Part shown: in pieces, positions 9,145 through 17,947 of the stretch
Position numbering within the stretch: the stretch's first letter is position 1
How the letters are laid out: each line of letters begins with the position of its first letter
Source: an uncultured Alphaproteobacteria bacterium
Lineage (GTDB): Bacteria; Pseudomonadota; Alphaproteobacteria; HIMB59; GCA-002718135
Reading direction: 5' to 3'
Assembly: GCA_902571865.1 (NCBI GenBank)
Contig: CACGDO010000003.1
Coordinates: 1-64,000 of the forward strand
DNA: 64,000 bases
Notes under the pieces: model-generated
Database searches by the model: none
The model's input: the letters and a program-made list of their open reading frames with translations, nothing else
What the model was told of the DNA's origin: nothing
Made by a program: the position numbers and the translations under genes

Positions 9145-10073
9145 TATAGTTGATGATATTCTTTAGCTTTATTTATATCTTTGTTGATTTGCTTAGTTAG
9201 TTGTTCAAAATTATTAAATTTTTGTTCAGACCTAATAAATGTAAGGAATTCAACAGTCAATTCTTTACCATATATTTCTTCACTAAAATTAAATATATGA
9301 GTCTCTAGAAGGAGTTTGCTTCCATCGACTGTTGGCCTTAAACCAAAATTTGAAACAGCTTTGTATTTTTTACCTTCTAACAGCACCTCTGCACAGTAAA
9401 CACCTCTTTTTGGTAATATGTGTTCATCTGGTGTCATATTAGCAGTCGGAAAATTGATTTCTCTAGCTCTTTTATCACCTTCAATTATTTTTCCATGCAT
9501 ATGCCAGGGCCTGCCTAAAGACTCTGTAACATCTTCCATATAACCATTTTTTATTTGTGATCGAATTATTGAAGATGAATATTTATCCGATTTATCAGCA
9601 AGCATAATAGGATCGATTAAATGAATATTAAAATTATTTTTTTCAGCATATTTTTCTAATGTTTTAAAATTACCTTTTCTGTCTTTTCCAAACTTGAAGT
9701 CACTACCTATAACTAAGTATTTAATATTTAACTTATCAATAAGAATTTTAGTTACAAAATCATCAGCTGATAATATTGATAGATTATTATCAAAAGAAAA
9801 ATCTATAAAGATGTCTAAACCCAATCGTTCAAGAAAATTTATTTTATCGCTTTGAGTATAAATATTAAAAGGCTCATTAATTTGATTAAAGTAAACACGA
9901 GGATGAGGATTAAAACTCATTATAGAAGATAATAAATTATTGTTTGATGCAATCTCTTTAATTTTATTTATTATTTCTTGATGCCCTTTATGTATTCCAT
10001 CAAAATTACCTATTGCAAGACAAAGGTTTAATTTTTCAAACTCTGATTCTGTGTCTAATTTATAAATTTTCAT
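9144..10073 (-). CDS. ribF: Bifunctional riboflavin kinase / FAD synthetase
   Basis: The 309-residue protein has an N-terminal FMN adenylyltransferase domain with AIGNFDGIHKGHQEII (nucleotidyl-transferase HxGH-type site). The C-terminal riboflavin kinase domain carries GDKRAREINFPTANM (about residues 200-214) and RGVYCAEV. It makes FMN and then FAD from riboflavin. Its stop overlaps the ileS start. A 42-bp gap separates it from xylA upstream, so it may be the first gene of the core chain or be co-transcribed with the sugar operon; no terminator is visible in that gap. Confidence 0.95.
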   Translation of the reverse strand: MKIYKLDTESEFEKLNLCLAIGNFDGIHKGHQEIINKIKEIASNNNLLSSIMSFNPHPRVYFNQINEPFNIYTQSDKINFLERLGLDIFIDFSFDNNLSILSADDFVTKILIDKLNIKYLVIGSDFKFGKDRKGNFKTLEKYAEKNNFNIHLIDPIMLADKSDKYSSSIIRSQIKNGYMEDVTESLGRPWHMHGKIIEGDKRAREINFPTANMTPDEHILPKRGVYCAEVLLEGKKYKAVSNFGLRPTVDGSKLLLETHIFNFSEEIYGKELTVEFLTFIRSEQKFNNFEQLTKQINKDINKAKEYHQL

Positions 10074-10115
10074 AATATTTATAAATCAATTAGTATAGAA
10101 ACTTATGGCTAGTAA

Positions 10116-11429
10116 CTACAAATATTTATTTAAGATATTTTCCAGATATTCTTGTCTTCCAGAACGAGGTTCTGGTTCGATATTATCATCGATTACTTTT
10201 TTATTTATATCATCTAATCCAGTATCCTTATTATGAATAAACTGACCCAAATTTTTATTCCAGTCTTCATATCTATCTTCAATAAACTTAGGAATAACAT
10301 TATCATTCATTAATTTTTCTACAGCAATAAGTGTTTTTGCACATACATCCATACCCCCAATGTGAGCATGAAATAAATCTTCAGCATCAATAGATTGTCT
10401 TCTTATTTTTGCATCAAAGTTCATGCCTCCTTGTCCTAAGCCGCCATTCTTAAAAATAAAATAAAATGACATAATTAAGTCGGAGGGATTATTTGGGAAT
10501 TGATCGGTATCCCAACCTATCAAAGTATCACCTCTATTAATATCAATACTTCCTAAGGCGCTGTTTGAAGTTGCGTAAGCAATTTCATGTTCAAAATTAT
10601 GACCAGATAAAGTTGCATGATTAACTTCAACATTTAGTTTAATCTCATTTTCTAAACCTGCCTTGCGTAAAAACGCTAAACAAGTTGCAGAGTCAAAGTC
10701 ATATTGATGTTTAGTTGGTTCATGAGGTTTTGGTTCCAATAAAATTTGACCTTTAAATCCTATCTTGTGTTTATAATTAACGACTAATTCTAAAAATCTT
10801 TGAAGATTAGCTGTTTCCTTAGTCATGTCAGTATTTAGAATAGTTTCGTATCCTTCTCTTCCACCCCAAAGAACATAGTTTTGACCGCTTAATCTCATTG
10901 TTGCATCCATACAATCTTTTACTTGTGCAGCTTTATATGCAAAAACTTCTGGGTCTGGATTGGTAGAAGCACCACTCATATATCTTTTATGAGAAAAAGC
11001 ATTTGCTGTTCCCCAAAGTAATTTCATTCCTGAGTCATTAATTTTTTGTTCCATTAAATCTATAATATGAAAGAAATTTTTTTGTGTCTCAGCATAATTT
11101 GAACCTTCAGGAGAAATATCTCGATCGTGAAAGCAGAAAAAAGGTGTTTTTATTTTAGTAAAAAAATCAAACGCAGCATCAAGTTTCATTTCAGCCATTT
11201 TCATTTCATCTCCCGCTTGCATCCACGGTCTATCAAATGTTTGACCACCAAATGGATCAAGGCCAGGCCAAGTAAATGTATGCCAATAACAAGTAGCAAA
11301 CCTTAAATGCTCTTTCATAGACTTGCCTAAAACTTTTTTGTTTTCATCATAAAACTTAAAAGCAAATGGATTTGTGCTTTCTTCGCCTTCGAATTTAATC
11401 TCTGGTATTTTACTAAAATATTCTGTCAT
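10116..11429 (-). CDS. xylA: Xylose isomerase
   Basis: The 437-residue protein has the full length of class II xylose isomerases. Active-site blocks are HDRDISPEG, WGGREGYE, LLEPKPHEP (metal-ligand Glu) and NVEVNHATL (metal-ligand His region), and the C-terminus SGRQEYLE is also typical. It interconverts D-xylose and D-xylulose and often accepts glucose or other aldoses. It is the last accessory gene of the transporter-Gfo-ThuA operon, 28 bp after the ThuA-like gene. No xylulokinase is in the window, so either xylB is elsewhere or the enzyme serves another aldose-ketose step; the second is speculation. Confidence 0.94.
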   Translation of the reverse strand: MTEYFSKIPEIKFEGEESTNPFAFKFYDENKKVLGKSMKEHLRFATCYWHTFTWPGLDPFGGQTFDRPWMQAGDEMKMAEMKLDAAFDFFTKIKTPFFCFHDRDISPEGSNYAETQKNFFHIIDLMEQKINDSGMKLLWGTANAFSHKRYMSGASTNPDPEVFAYKAAQVKDCMDATMRLSGQNYVLWGGREGYETILNTDMTKETANLQRFLELVVNYKHKIGFKGQILLEPKPHEPTKHQYDFDSATCLAFLRKAGLENEIKLNVEVNHATLSGHNFEHEIAYATSNSALGSIDINRGDTLIGWDTDQFPNNPSDLIMSFYFIFKNGGLGQGGMNFDAKIRRQSIDAEDLFHAHIGGMDVCAKTLIAVEKLMNDNVIPKFIEDRYEDWNKNLGQFIHNKDTGLDDINKKVIDDNIEPEPRSGRQEYLENILNKYL

Positions 11430-11457
11430 TTGATTTCCTATATTATATTATATTACT

Positions 11458-12171
11458 CTATCTTGATGCCCAAAGTAAACCACGTTTATAAATTTTATTC
11501 ATTTGTGGATGGTTTAGTTCATGTGCAAAATGACCAAGAGAAATATAAAAAATTTTACCTTTTCCAATTCGTCTTTTCCAAGCAACTGGCATTTCTACAC
11601 CCTTTAACCATTCTGTTGTATATGCATCACCACTTGATGAGCCAGGTTCTTGTTCAAGGTTCCAAACTTCGTTACCTTTAAATGTTGTCGTTGCTAAAAC
11701 TTCATTTAATGGATCCACGTGCATGTAATATTGCTCTGAATGGTAATCAAAATCTTCAATGCCTTCCATGATTGGATCATTTTTTTTTGTTATATTTACT
11801 TTATAATCATGAATACCATTTGGATGACTTACCCATTGACCTCCTGTTAAGAACTGCCAATCAATTGATTGTCTAAATGCATCACACATTCCGCCATGAT
11901 GACCCGCAAGACCACAACCGTTGTGAACAGCTTTAATAACATTGTTAACAGCAGTTTTTTTTATTTCTCCTCTTGGATCAAAATGAAAGGCCATAGTCAC
12001 TATAGGTATTAGCAAATCCATTTCATGAACATAGTCTTCTGCAAATGCAGAAGTTTGATATTCTGCTCTAACCTCATATCCTTCAGGCTCAAGCATGCCT
12101 TTAATTATTTCAGTACATTTCTCTGGCTCATGTCCTGGCCAACCTCCATAAACTATAAGAGCTTTTTTCAT
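11458..12171 (-). CDS. ThuA-like protein (trehalose-utilisation family)
   Basis: The 237-residue protein starts KALIVYGGWPGHEPEKC and has GLAGHHGGMCDAF and KIFYISLGHFAHE, the pattern of the ThuA family with its amidotransferase-like fold. In Sinorhizobium meliloti thuA and thuB take part in trehalose/maltitol use through 3-keto sugars; the exact chemistry of ThuA has not been clear. Here it follows a Gfo/Idh/MocA dehydrogenase and a CUT1 transporter, the same set of functions. The start has AAAGGA about 6 bp upstream. The substrate in this organism is unknown; a role on an oxidised sugar is inferred from the neighbours. Confidence 0.85.
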   Translation of the reverse strand: MKKALIVYGGWPGHEPEKCTEIIKGMLEPEGYEVRAEYQTSAFAEDYVHEMDLLIPIVTMAFHFDPRGEIKKTAVNNVIKAVHNGCGLAGHHGGMCDAFRQSIDWQFLTGGQWVSHPNGIHDYKVNITKKNDPIMEGIEDFDYHSEQYYMHVDPLNEVLATTTFKGNEVWNLEQEPGSSSGDAYTTEWLKGVEMPVAWKRRIGKGKIFYISLGHFAHELNHPQMNKIYKRGLLWASR

Positions 12172-12181
12172 TTTATTCCTT

Positions 12182-13327
12182 TCATTTTAATAAATTGCTA
12201 ATTTCTTCTTCTGAAAAATAATTTAAATTTTTAATAGAACTTCTAAGTTCTATTTTCTTATTTTCTTTTGATGATGTAATAATACTATCTAGTATATCTA
12301 AAACGTGAAGGCTTAATTCTCCACTACATCTATTTAAACGATTATTTTTTATTGCATCAACTGTTTCGCTCACACCAATACCTCTATAGTTAGCAATACC
12401 CGCTGACTCATTTGCTTTTTCAGATTTATTTTTAATATTTATTTTTCCTAGATTATTATTCATAGTATCAATATTTTCCCAATCTCCATTTTTTGATTTG
12501 CAAACTAGAATATCACCACCAAACATGTTTGGATCAGGAATATTTATTGAACCCTTATCACCATATAACTCAATGTGATTTTTACTATGTTTCCAAACAT
12601 CAAAAGAAAAAAATGAATCAATTAATGCACCATTCTGAAACTCTATTTGTGAAACTAAAGTTGTTGGGATTTCAACTTCTATTTCCTGACCTTGTCTATC
12701 GCCACTACCAATAACTCTTTTTTGATAAACTGTTCTTGATTGCGTGAAAACATTTTTCGCAGGACCAAGTAAGTTTACTAATGCAGTAAAGTAATAAGGG
12801 CCCATATCAAGAATTGGGCCTCCACCATATTTGTAATAAAAATCTGGATTAGGATGCCAAATTTCATGTCCAGCTACACCCATTGAAATACTGCCCAGAT
12901 TTATTTTACCTATTTCATTTTGATCAATAATTTTTTTTGCTTCCTGTATACCAGCTCCAAGAAAAGTATCTGGGGCACAACCCACGTGTAAACCTTTTGA
13001 ATTACCTAAATTTACTAACTCTTCACCATGTTCAAATTTTATTGAGAGTGGTTTTTCTGAATAAGAATGTTTACCAGCTTCAAGAATTGATTTTGAAACT
13101 TCAAAGTGAACATCTGGGATAGTTAAATTTATAATTAATTCAATTTCTTTATTTGATAATATCTGATCTAAAGATAATTGTTCTACACTATATTTATCTG
13201 AATAGTTTTTTGCTGCTTCATTTTTAATATCAGCACATGCAACTATTTGAAAATTATTAAAGTACTTCTGGGAATTAAAAAAATATATATCAGCAATATT
13301 TCCACAACCAATAATTCCTACTTTCAT
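12182..13327 (-). CDS. Gfo/Idh/MocA family sugar dehydrogenase (ThuB-like)
   Basis: The 381-residue oxidoreductase has an N-terminal Rossmann fold (KVGIIGCGNIADIYF) followed by EKPLSIKF, the EKP motif whose Lys is catalytic in the family, and a C-terminal GFO/IDH domain. These enzymes oxidise or reduce a sugar or cyclitol hydroxyl with NAD(P). I start at ATG 13327; a GTG 24 bp upstream would run into the permease gene. Only 4 bp separate it from that permease. It is clearly paralogous to the gene at 33784-34935 (shared NLTIP, APDTFLG, GGGPxxDMGPY, NYRGIG, LHVLD). Trehalose 3-dehydrogenase activity as in ThuB is possible. Confidence 0.9.
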   Translation of the reverse strand: MKVGIIGCGNIADIYFFNSQKYFNNFQIVACADIKNEAAKNYSDKYSVEQLSLDQILSNKEIELIINLTIPDVHFEVSKSILEAGKHSYSEKPLSIKFEHGEELVNLGNSKGLHVGCAPDTFLGAGIQEAKKIIDQNEIGKINLGSISMGVAGHEIWHPNPDFYYKYGGGPILDMGPYYFTALVNLLGPAKNVFTQSRTVYQKRVIGSGDRQGQEIEVEIPTTLVSQIEFQNGALIDSFFSFDVWKHSKNHIELYGDKGSINIPDPNMFGGDILVCKSKNGDWENIDTMNNNLGKINIKNKSEKANESAGIANYRGIGVSETVDAIKNNRLNRCSGELSLHVLDILDSIITSSKENKKIELRSSIKNLNYFSEEEISNLLK

Positions 13328-13331
13328 AAAA

Positions 13332-14156
13332 CTATTCCTTAACTGCGCCACCTGTGAGACCAGCTACAATAAATCTTTGAAGTGCCAAGAAAAAAACTAC
13401 AGCAGGAATTAAAGTAAGAGAAACAAAAGCAAGTATCTTTGGCCAATCAGTAATATACTCACCTCTAAAAACCATTATCCCAAGTGGCCAAGAATATAAA
13501 CTTTCACTATTTATCATTATTAGAGGTAGTAAATAATTATTCCAACTACCAACAAGATTAATTACTGCAACTGTTGCTATAATTGGCGTTGAAAGAGGTA
13601 GTGTAAACCTAAAATAAAATTGAGAATATGTACAACCATCAACAAATGCAGCATCAAATAACTCAGATGGCATTTGTCTAAAAAATCCTCTAAATAATAT
13701 TATTGCAAATGCTAAGCCAAATGCAATTTGAGGCAAAATAACTGCCCAAACTGAGCCTAGCAAACCAAGGTCTCTAACTCTCAAAAACAATGGCAGAATT
13801 GCTGTGGCAAAAGGGAAAGTTAAACCAAGTATAAAATAATTAAATAAAAATCTACTTCCAACAAACTTCATATGAGCAAAAACAAATGCTGTCATTGAGG
13901 CTAATAAAATTACCAAAAAAGTTGTTCCTGCTGCATATAAAACTGAATTCCAAGTAAATAACCAAAACTTATTATCAACTAAAAGACTTGTGTAATTTCC
14001 AATAATCCATTCCGTTGGTAATCCTAGTGAGTTAGTTCTTAAATCGCCAATTGTTTTAAATCCTCCAGCAATAGAAACGTAAAGAGGAATAAAAATGATT
14101 CCTGCTAATAAAAAAAGAAATAAATACATGTAGTAAGATCTAAAGTTACTAAACAT
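13332..14156 (-). CDS. Carbohydrate ABC transporter permease, MalG type (CUT1)
   Basis: About 274 residues with six transmembrane helices and the cytoplasmic EAA loop PSELFDAAFVDGCTY, which contacts the ATPase. This is the second inner-membrane subunit of a CUT1 sugar importer. I choose ATG 14156: AGGAAAG lies about 7 bp upstream and the ATG overlaps the previous stop as TAATG, whereas the longer frame to 14207 has no support. The order is binding protein, MalF-type, MalG-type, then Gfo and ThuA, as in thu operons. No ATPase gene is adjacent. Confidence 0.93.
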   Translation of the reverse strand: MFSNFRSYYMYLFLFLLAGIIFIPLYVSIAGGFKTIGDLRTNSLGLPTEWIIGNYTSLLVDNKFWLFTWNSVLYAAGTTFLVILLASMTAFVFAHMKFVGSRFLFNYFILGLTFPFATAILPLFLRVRDLGLLGSVWAVILPQIAFGLAFAIILFRGFFRQMPSELFDAAFVDGCTYSQFYFRFTLPLSTPIIATVAVINLVGSWNNYLLPLIMINSESLYSWPLGIMVFRGEYITDWPKILAFVSLTLIPAVVFFLALQRFIVAGLTGGAVKE

Positions 14157-15040
14157 TAATCTTTCCTCATTAAAGTTCTTTGATAAGTAAGAGCTATTGT
14201 GAAACAAATTAGGAAAATAACAACACCTATTGCACTTCCAAATCCAAACTTCATTCTCATGACTCCAAAATAATATAAATATGTTACCATTGAATGTGTT
14301 TGATTAGATGGGCCGCCCCCAGTCAAAGGCATAATTATATCAAATAATTGAAGAGCTCCTAAAATAGATAAAAAAACTGATAGTCTTATTGTTGGTAAAA
14401 TAATAGGAATTTTAATTCTCCACGCTGTAGTAATTGGTCCTGCTCCATCAACCCTTGCCGCCTCTAAAACTTCTTTAGAAATATTTTGTAAGCCTGCAAT
14501 ATATATCATCATATGAATTCCAAAATATTTCCAAAAAATAACAATATATAAAGCAATCATTGCAGTTTCTTTTTCAGCAATCATATGAGGTGGTTCTGCT
14601 CCAAAGAAATTCCAAATTGCAGCAACCATTCCGTAATTACCATCATAAATATAAGCCCAAATTAATCCTGTAACTATTTCTGCAAGAATATATGGAAGAA
14701 AAAAAACTGTTCTAAAAAAATTAGCACCTCTTATTTTATCAGAAATCATTAGCGCAACCAACAATGCAAAAGGTAATTGGATAAATAGAGATATAGCAAT
14801 GATATAAAAGTTATTTTTTAATGAAAGAATAAAAGTTTTATTTTTAAAAAGGTATTTATAGTTTTTTAACCCTACATATTTATTTGGATCTCCATAGCCA
14901 TCCCATCTATAAAAACTATAATAAGCTGCCTCAATAATTGGCAGAACAACAAACATTGTGAAAATAGTTAACGCAGGAATCATAAATATAACAAGTGTGG
15001 AATATTTACTTAAAAGAGCGTTATACTTGGCTGAATTCAT
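14156..15040 (-). CDS. Sugar ABC transporter permease, MalF type (CUT1)
   Basis: The 294-residue membrane protein has six helices, a P-loop-like TGGGPSN motif common in MalF/UgpA permeases, and the EAA loop SKEVLEAARVDGAGP. It pairs with the MalG-type permease that starts at its stop codon. The gene begins 11 bp after a strong hairpin (15051-15079) that follows the binding-protein gene, so it should be expressed below the binding protein. The substrate cannot be read from permeases; trehalose-like disaccharides or monosaccharides are suggested only by the thu-like context. Confidence 0.93.
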   Translation of the reverse strand: MNSAKYNALLSKYSTLVIFMIPALTIFTMFVVLPIIEAAYYSFYRWDGYGDPNKYVGLKNYKYLFKNKTFILSLKNNFYIIAISLFIQLPFALLVALMISDKIRGANFFRTVFFLPYILAEIVTGLIWAYIYDGNYGMVAAIWNFFGAEPPHMIAEKETAMIALYIVIFWKYFGIHMMIYIAGLQNISKEVLEAARVDGAGPITTAWRIKIPIILPTIRLSVFLSILGALQLFDIIMPLTGGGPSNQTHSMVTYLYYFGVMRMKFGFGSAIGVVIFLICFTIALTYQRTLMRKD

Positions 15041-15050
15041 ATATTTATTT

Positions 15051-15079
15051 GAGAAGGCTTTTATAAAAAAAGCCCTCTC
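15051..15079 (-). terminator. Intercistronic hairpin after binding-protein gene 1
   Basis: Arms 15051-15062 and 15068-15079 pair over 12 bp with a 5-nt loop. On the minus-strand RNA the one non-Watson-Crick position is a G-U wobble, while on the plus strand it would be an A-C mismatch, so the structure belongs to the minus-strand transcript. No long U-run follows. It probably stabilises the upstream mRNA or acts as a partial terminator rather than a full stop. Confidence 0.75.
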
Positions 15080-15087
15080 TTTAGATT

Positions 15088-16338
15088 TTATTGATTAAAT
15101 TCCCAAGAGTCTTGCACTTGTTGTGCTGCCTCTTCAGCAGAAATAATTCCTGCAGCAAGATCAGTAGACACATCATTGACAACTCTTCCAATATCAGGAC
15201 CTAAAAATTGGTCATAAAAAATTTGGTGATATTGTGAATTTCCAATGTTGTTTGCAACTTGAGCGAGTATTGGGTTAGTAATTGATTTATCCGCACCCTT
15301 TACAACTGGAAGATAAGCACCTTTTGCAGCATCCTCATTTTGAATATCTGCTGAAACTAAGTGCATTAAAAATTCTACAGCTGAGTCTGGTGCAGTTTTA
15401 GAAACCAACCATCCATTGATACCTCCTAATGTATCAGCAGAATCACCAAGAGCTCCTGGAGTCATTGGCATACTAAAGATACCCATATTATCATCTCCTA
15501 AACCTTCTCCACTTGCACTGTTAGATTTTTGAGCTGGATACATCCAGTTACCCATGAAAGCCATTGCGCATTTTCCATCACCAAAAAATCCAGCTTGATC
15601 AGGCCAAGTATGACTTAACCATCCATCCTGAAAAGGTTCTAGTGCTACAAGTTCTAACATTTGCTCACCTGATTTAATGTACTCAGGTCTATCCCAACCG
15701 CCATTTTCAAGCGACTCAAGGAATAATGATTCACCACCATTTCTAATGTGTAAATGTGTCCAAATAAAATGAACAGGCCATTTATCTTTTCCACCTATAC
15801 AAATTGGAGTTATGCCAGCAGATTTGATTTGACTAACTGCTGATAGGAGATCATCCCACATTGTAATGCTTGAAACATCTACTCCAGCTTGATTCATTAA
15901 ATCTTTATTATACCACCAAGTAACTTGTGATACATTTCGTGGAACACCAACTCTTTGTCCTTTATATACAAATGCATTTGCTGCTGCTGCACTAAGTGTA
16001 GATAGATATTCATCAGTTATAACATCTGAAATATCCCTTAAGAAACCTGCTTCAGCTTGTGCATACATAACACCGCCACCCCAGCTATTGAATATATCTG
16101 GCCTATCGTCAGACTGTAACATTGTTGGAAGCTTAGCTTTAAAAGATTCATTTTCGAGATACATCATCTCGACTTTATGTCCAGTTTTTGCTTCAAATTC
16201 TTCAATTGCTCTGACAAAGTTTGGATACTCCGGTGAACTTTCACCAGTTAAATGTAACCATTTAATTGTATCTGCTTGAACAGAACTAAAGAATAATAAA
16301 GATACTGAACCTATGATAAATTTAAATAAATTTTTCAT
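15088..16338 (-). CDS. CUT1 ABC transporter sugar-binding protein
   Basis: About 416 residues. A Sec signal peptide (KNLFKFIIGSVSLLFFSSVQA) is followed by a family 1 extracellular solute-binding fold (TIKWLHLTGESSPEY, RPDIFNSWGG, LGGINGWLVSK). It captures a sugar in the periplasm for the two downstream permeases. The upstream AGGAGGA fixes the start: ATG 16338 lies 4 bp after it, whereas ATG 16341 is only 1 bp away and the frame to 16395 is unlikely. It is divergent from a sulfatase across about 100 bp, which should hold promoters for both. Confidence 0.92.
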   Translation of the reverse strand: MKNLFKFIIGSVSLLFFSSVQADTIKWLHLTGESSPEYPNFVRAIEEFEAKTGHKVEMMYLENESFKAKLPTMLQSDDRPDIFNSWGGGVMYAQAEAGFLRDISDVITDEYLSTLSAAAANAFVYKGQRVGVPRNVSQVTWWYNKDLMNQAGVDVSSITMWDDLLSAVSQIKSAGITPICIGGKDKWPVHFIWTHLHIRNGGESLFLESLENGGWDRPEYIKSGEQMLELVALEPFQDGWLSHTWPDQAGFFGDGKCAMAFMGNWMYPAQKSNSASGEGLGDDNMGIFSMPMTPGALGDSADTLGGINGWLVSKTAPDSAVEFLMHLVSADIQNEDAAKGAYLPVVKGADKSITNPILAQVANNIGNSQYHQIFYDQFLGPDIGRVVNDVSTDLAAGIISAEEAAQQVQDSWEFNQ

Positions 16339-16441
16339 CATTCCTCCTAAATTTTTATTATTTTTACTCAGATAAGTAATATAATCAACAACCATATTGT
16401 CTTTTTTTTAGATAAAAAACATATAAAAATTAACAATAAAA

Positions 16442-17947
16442 ATGCATAAAAAACCTAATATTTTAATCTTTAATCCTGATCAATGGAGAGGAGATATGTT
16501 AGGATATCTTGGTTATCCTGGAGCTAAAACACCAAACTTAGATAATATTATAAATAATGATGCAATTGCATTTAAGAATGCATTCTGCCAAGCTACAGTT
16601 TGTACTCCAAGTCGTTGTTCATTTATGACTGGTTGGTACCCACATGTTCACGGTCATAGAACGATGCATTACATGCTACATACTGATCAAGGTGATTCGA
16701 GCATATTATCAGAATTAAAAAATAAAGATTATTTTATTTGGTGGGGTGGAAAAAATGACTTGATAGCTGGACAAGAAGGATATCGTAATCATTGTGATAT
16801 TTATTTTGAACCAACAGATAATGATTTTAAAAAATGGAACTACGCTCAACAACCAGGTACTCATGGTGGAGATCTATCATGGAGAGGTCCCAAAGATGGA
16901 GATAATTATTATAGCTTCTTTAAAGGAAAATTAGATAAAAAAGATAAAGATATTTATTTCGATGATGATTGGTCCATGGTTTATGGGGCATTAGATTTTA
17001 TTGAAGACTATAAAAAAGAAAAACCATTCTGTTTATTTTTACCACTTGGTTATCCGCATCCACCTTATTGCGTTGAAGATCCATGGTTCTCTTCGATTGA
17101 TAGAAATATAATTCCTGAAAGATATCAATACAAAACATGGGAGGACAAACCAAGTCTCTTAAAAGGAATAATGGATGGTCAACAAATGCAAAATTGGACC
17201 GATGATCGTTGGAATGAATTACGCGCTGTTTATCTTGGAATGTGTGCAAGAGTTGATTACCAATTTGGCCTTTTAGTGAATAAATTAAAGCAAAATAATA
17301 TGTATGATAATACTTTAATTATTTTTCTTTCAGATCATGGTGATTTCACTGGAGATTACAATCTCGTTGAAAAAACTCAAAATACTTTTCAAGATTGTCT
17401 AACTAATGTTCCTCTAATAATTAAACCTCCTAAAAGTGAGAACACGCTTAATGGCGTGAGTGAGACAATGGTTGAATTGATTGATGTGGCAGGTACAATA
17501 TATGACTATAGTAATATAGAACCCTCATATTGGCATTTTGGCAAAAGTATTAAAAATTTTATTGAACAGAAAACTGACAATCATAGAGAAGAAGTATTTA
17601 CGGAGGGTGGTAGACTTAGATTAGAAAGACAAGCAAGTGAAAATCAAAGTCTTCAATTACCCCATGGTCTTTATTATCCTAGAGTTAGTTTACAAGGTCA
17701 AGAGGATGAAATTTTAATGCATACCAAAGCAACAATGTGCAGAAATAAAAAATTTAAATATATAAAAAGAGCATACGAAAAAGATGAACTTTATAATTTA
17801 ATCGAAGATCCTGGAGAAATTAATAATGTTATTGATGATACACAATATGCGTCAGAGCTTAAAAAATTAAAAGATAAAATGCTTTCATGGTATCAGGAAA
17901 CTTGCGATGTTGTTCCTTTAAAAGGTGATGAAAGAGATTTTAACTAA
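16442..17947 (+). CDS. Sulfatase 1 (S1 family, CTPSR)
   Basis: The 501-residue member of the alkaline phosphatase/sulfatase superfamily carries the formylglycine signature CTPSRCSFMTG, with Cys54 to be oxidised, an N-terminal metal site (NPDQWRGDM) and a second metal motif SDHGD at Asp298. It hydrolyses a sulfate ester; a phosphonate-ester hydrolase activity is a known alternative in this subgroup. The N-terminus begins directly with the first strand (KPNILIFNPDQ), so no export signal is seen and a cytoplasmic location is inferred. It faces the other four sulfatases: its stop overlaps the convergent dioxygenase by 4 bp, and its promoter is shared with binding-protein gene 1. Confidence 0.92.
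   Translation: MHKKPNILIFNPDQWRGDMLGYLGYPGAKTPNLDNIINNDAIAFKNAFCQATVCTPSRCSFMTGWYPHVHGHRTMHYMLHTDQGDSSILSELKNKDYFIWWGGKNDLIAGQEGYRNHCDIYFEPTDNDFKKWNYAQQPGTHGGDLSWRGPKDGDNYYSFFKGKLDKKDKDIYFDDDWSMVYGALDFIEDYKKEKPFCLFLPLGYPHPPYCVEDPWFSSIDRNIIPERYQYKTWEDKPSLLKGIMDGQQMQNWTDDRWNELRAVYLGMCARVDYQFGLLVNKLKQNNMYDNTLIIFLSDHGDFTGDYNLVEKTQNTFQDCLTNVPLIIKPPKSENTLNGVSETMVELIDVAGTIYDYSNIEPSYWHFGKSIKNFIEQKTDNHREEVFTEGGRLRLERQASENQSLQLPHGLYYPRVSLQGQEDEILMHTKATMCRNKKFKYIKRAYEKDELYNLIEDPGEINNVIDDTQYASELKKLKDKMLSWYQETCDVVPLKGDERDFN

Noticed and set aside
12182-13327. Recent gene conversion between the two Gfo genes
   Set aside because: The proteins share motifs throughout but differ at many positions in every segment, so they look like old paralogues.
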